DNA from: Alphaproteobacteria bacterium
GTDB lineage: Bacteria; Pseudomonadota; Alphaproteobacteria; SP197
Length of the DNA: 5,936 nucleotides
Assembly: GCA_022822575.1 (NCBI GenBank)
Contig: JAJEBJ010000243.1
Span: 1-5,936, forward strand
Reading direction: 5' to 3'
Positions 5,593 through 5,936 of this stretch are shown piece after piece. Below the pieces are notes generated by a model. It saw nothing but the letters and a program-made list of their open reading frames with translations. It was not told the origin of the DNA and did no database searches. The translations under genes and the position numbers were made by a program. Each line of letters begins with the position of its first letter. Within the stretch, counting starts at the first letter, position 1.

Positions 5593-5936
5593 CGAGGGAC
5601 GTCATCATCGGCATCGATGCCGGAACCTCCCTCATCAAGGCGGTCGCATTCAGTCGGGGCGGTGAACAGCTGGCAATGGCGGCGCGGTCGAATTCCTATG
5701 CGGCCGGTGCAGGAGGCAGGGCCGAACAGGACGTGGCGATGACGTGGCGGGAGACGGTGGCAACACTCCTTGAACTCGTCGAAGGGATGCCGGAAATCCG
5801 TGATCGGGCCTGTGCCCTGGCGATCACGGGCCAGGGAGATGGCACGTGGCTCATCGATGCAGACGGTGAGCCTGTCATGCCTGCCCTGCTGTGGCTTGAC
5901 AGCCGGGCCGCGGACGAAACCCGCCGGGTTCGCGAA
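5589..5936 (+). CDS. FGGY-family carbohydrate kinase, N-terminal part (erythritol kinase-like)
   Basis: The window contains the first 116 codons; the gene continues past the end (family members are about 500 residues). FGGY kinases phosphorylate sugars or polyols with ATP in the cytoplasm. The N-terminal phosphate-binding stretch IGIDAGTSLIKAVAF is at 7-21, with Asp10 and the GT pair in the expected places. Further on are AEQD, ITGQGDGTWLID at about 79-90, and WLDSRA at about 102-107, which is the first part of the sugar-binding and hinge region. The GQGDGTW form differs from the GQMHG form of xylulokinases and the NQRET form of glycerol kinases. It recalls erythritol kinase (EryA) and related polyol kinases, or L-xylulose kinase-type enzymes. 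As the last visible gene of the operon it presumably acts on the imported substrate. The family is secure; substrate and symbol are not, so no symbol is given. Confidence 0.9.
   Translation, partial: MTRDVIIGIDAGTSLIKAVAFSRGGEQLAMAARSNSYAAGAGGRAEQDVAMTWRETVATLLELVEGMPEIRDRACALAITGQGDGTWLIDADGEPVMPALLWLDSRAADETRRVRE

Overview
This window looks like part of a chromosome or large replicon of a GC-rich proteobacterium. An alphaproteobacterium (rhizobial, rhodospirillal or rhodobacteral type) is most likely. The reasons are strong GC bias at third codon positions, a twin-arginine type signal on the sugar-binding protein, and a gene set like the polyol and glycerol uptake operons known from rhizobia. 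The taxonomic call is inference; no marker gene is present.

Everything lies on the + strand and reads as one tightly packed operon: periplasmic solute-binding protein (113-1555), MalF-like permease (1616-2506), MalG-like permease (2511-3368), first ABC ATPase (3380-4468), second ABC ATPase (4465-5592), and the N-terminal 116 codons of an FGGY-family carbohydrate kinase (5589 to the window end). Gaps between genes are 60, 4 and 11 nt, followed by two 4-nt ATGA overlaps. The first 112 nt form a leader or the tail of an upstream gene. They hold a GC-rich hairpin and the strong ribosome binding site of the binding-protein gene, but no promoter I can recognise.

The genes form a complete CUT1-type (MalEFGK-like) importer plus a cytoplasmic kinase. 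The binding protein captures a sugar or polyol in the periplasm, the two permeases form the channel, and the two ATPases drive it. The kinase would phosphorylate the imported substrate. The kinase N-terminus, with a TGQGDGTW motif, resembles erythritol-kinase-type (EryA-like) FGGY enzymes, so a polyol such as erythritol, ribitol or arabitol is my best guess. The rest of the kinase and the downstream catabolic genes lie outside the window.

The most notable feature is asymmetry in the importer. It encodes two different ATPases where many CUT1 systems use one as a homodimer. The first has lost the catalytic Walker B glutamate (Asp instead) and the switch histidine (Gln instead). The second keeps those residues but has Glu in place of the Q-loop glutamine and Glu in place of the D-loop aspartate. 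The second permease also lacks the usual Asp of the EAA coupling loop. This predicts a heterodimeric motor with one degenerate and one near-consensus ATP site. A second feature is a pair of hairpins with identical 8-nt arms on either side of the binding-protein gene. I see no mobile element, CRISPR array, tRNA or rRNA.
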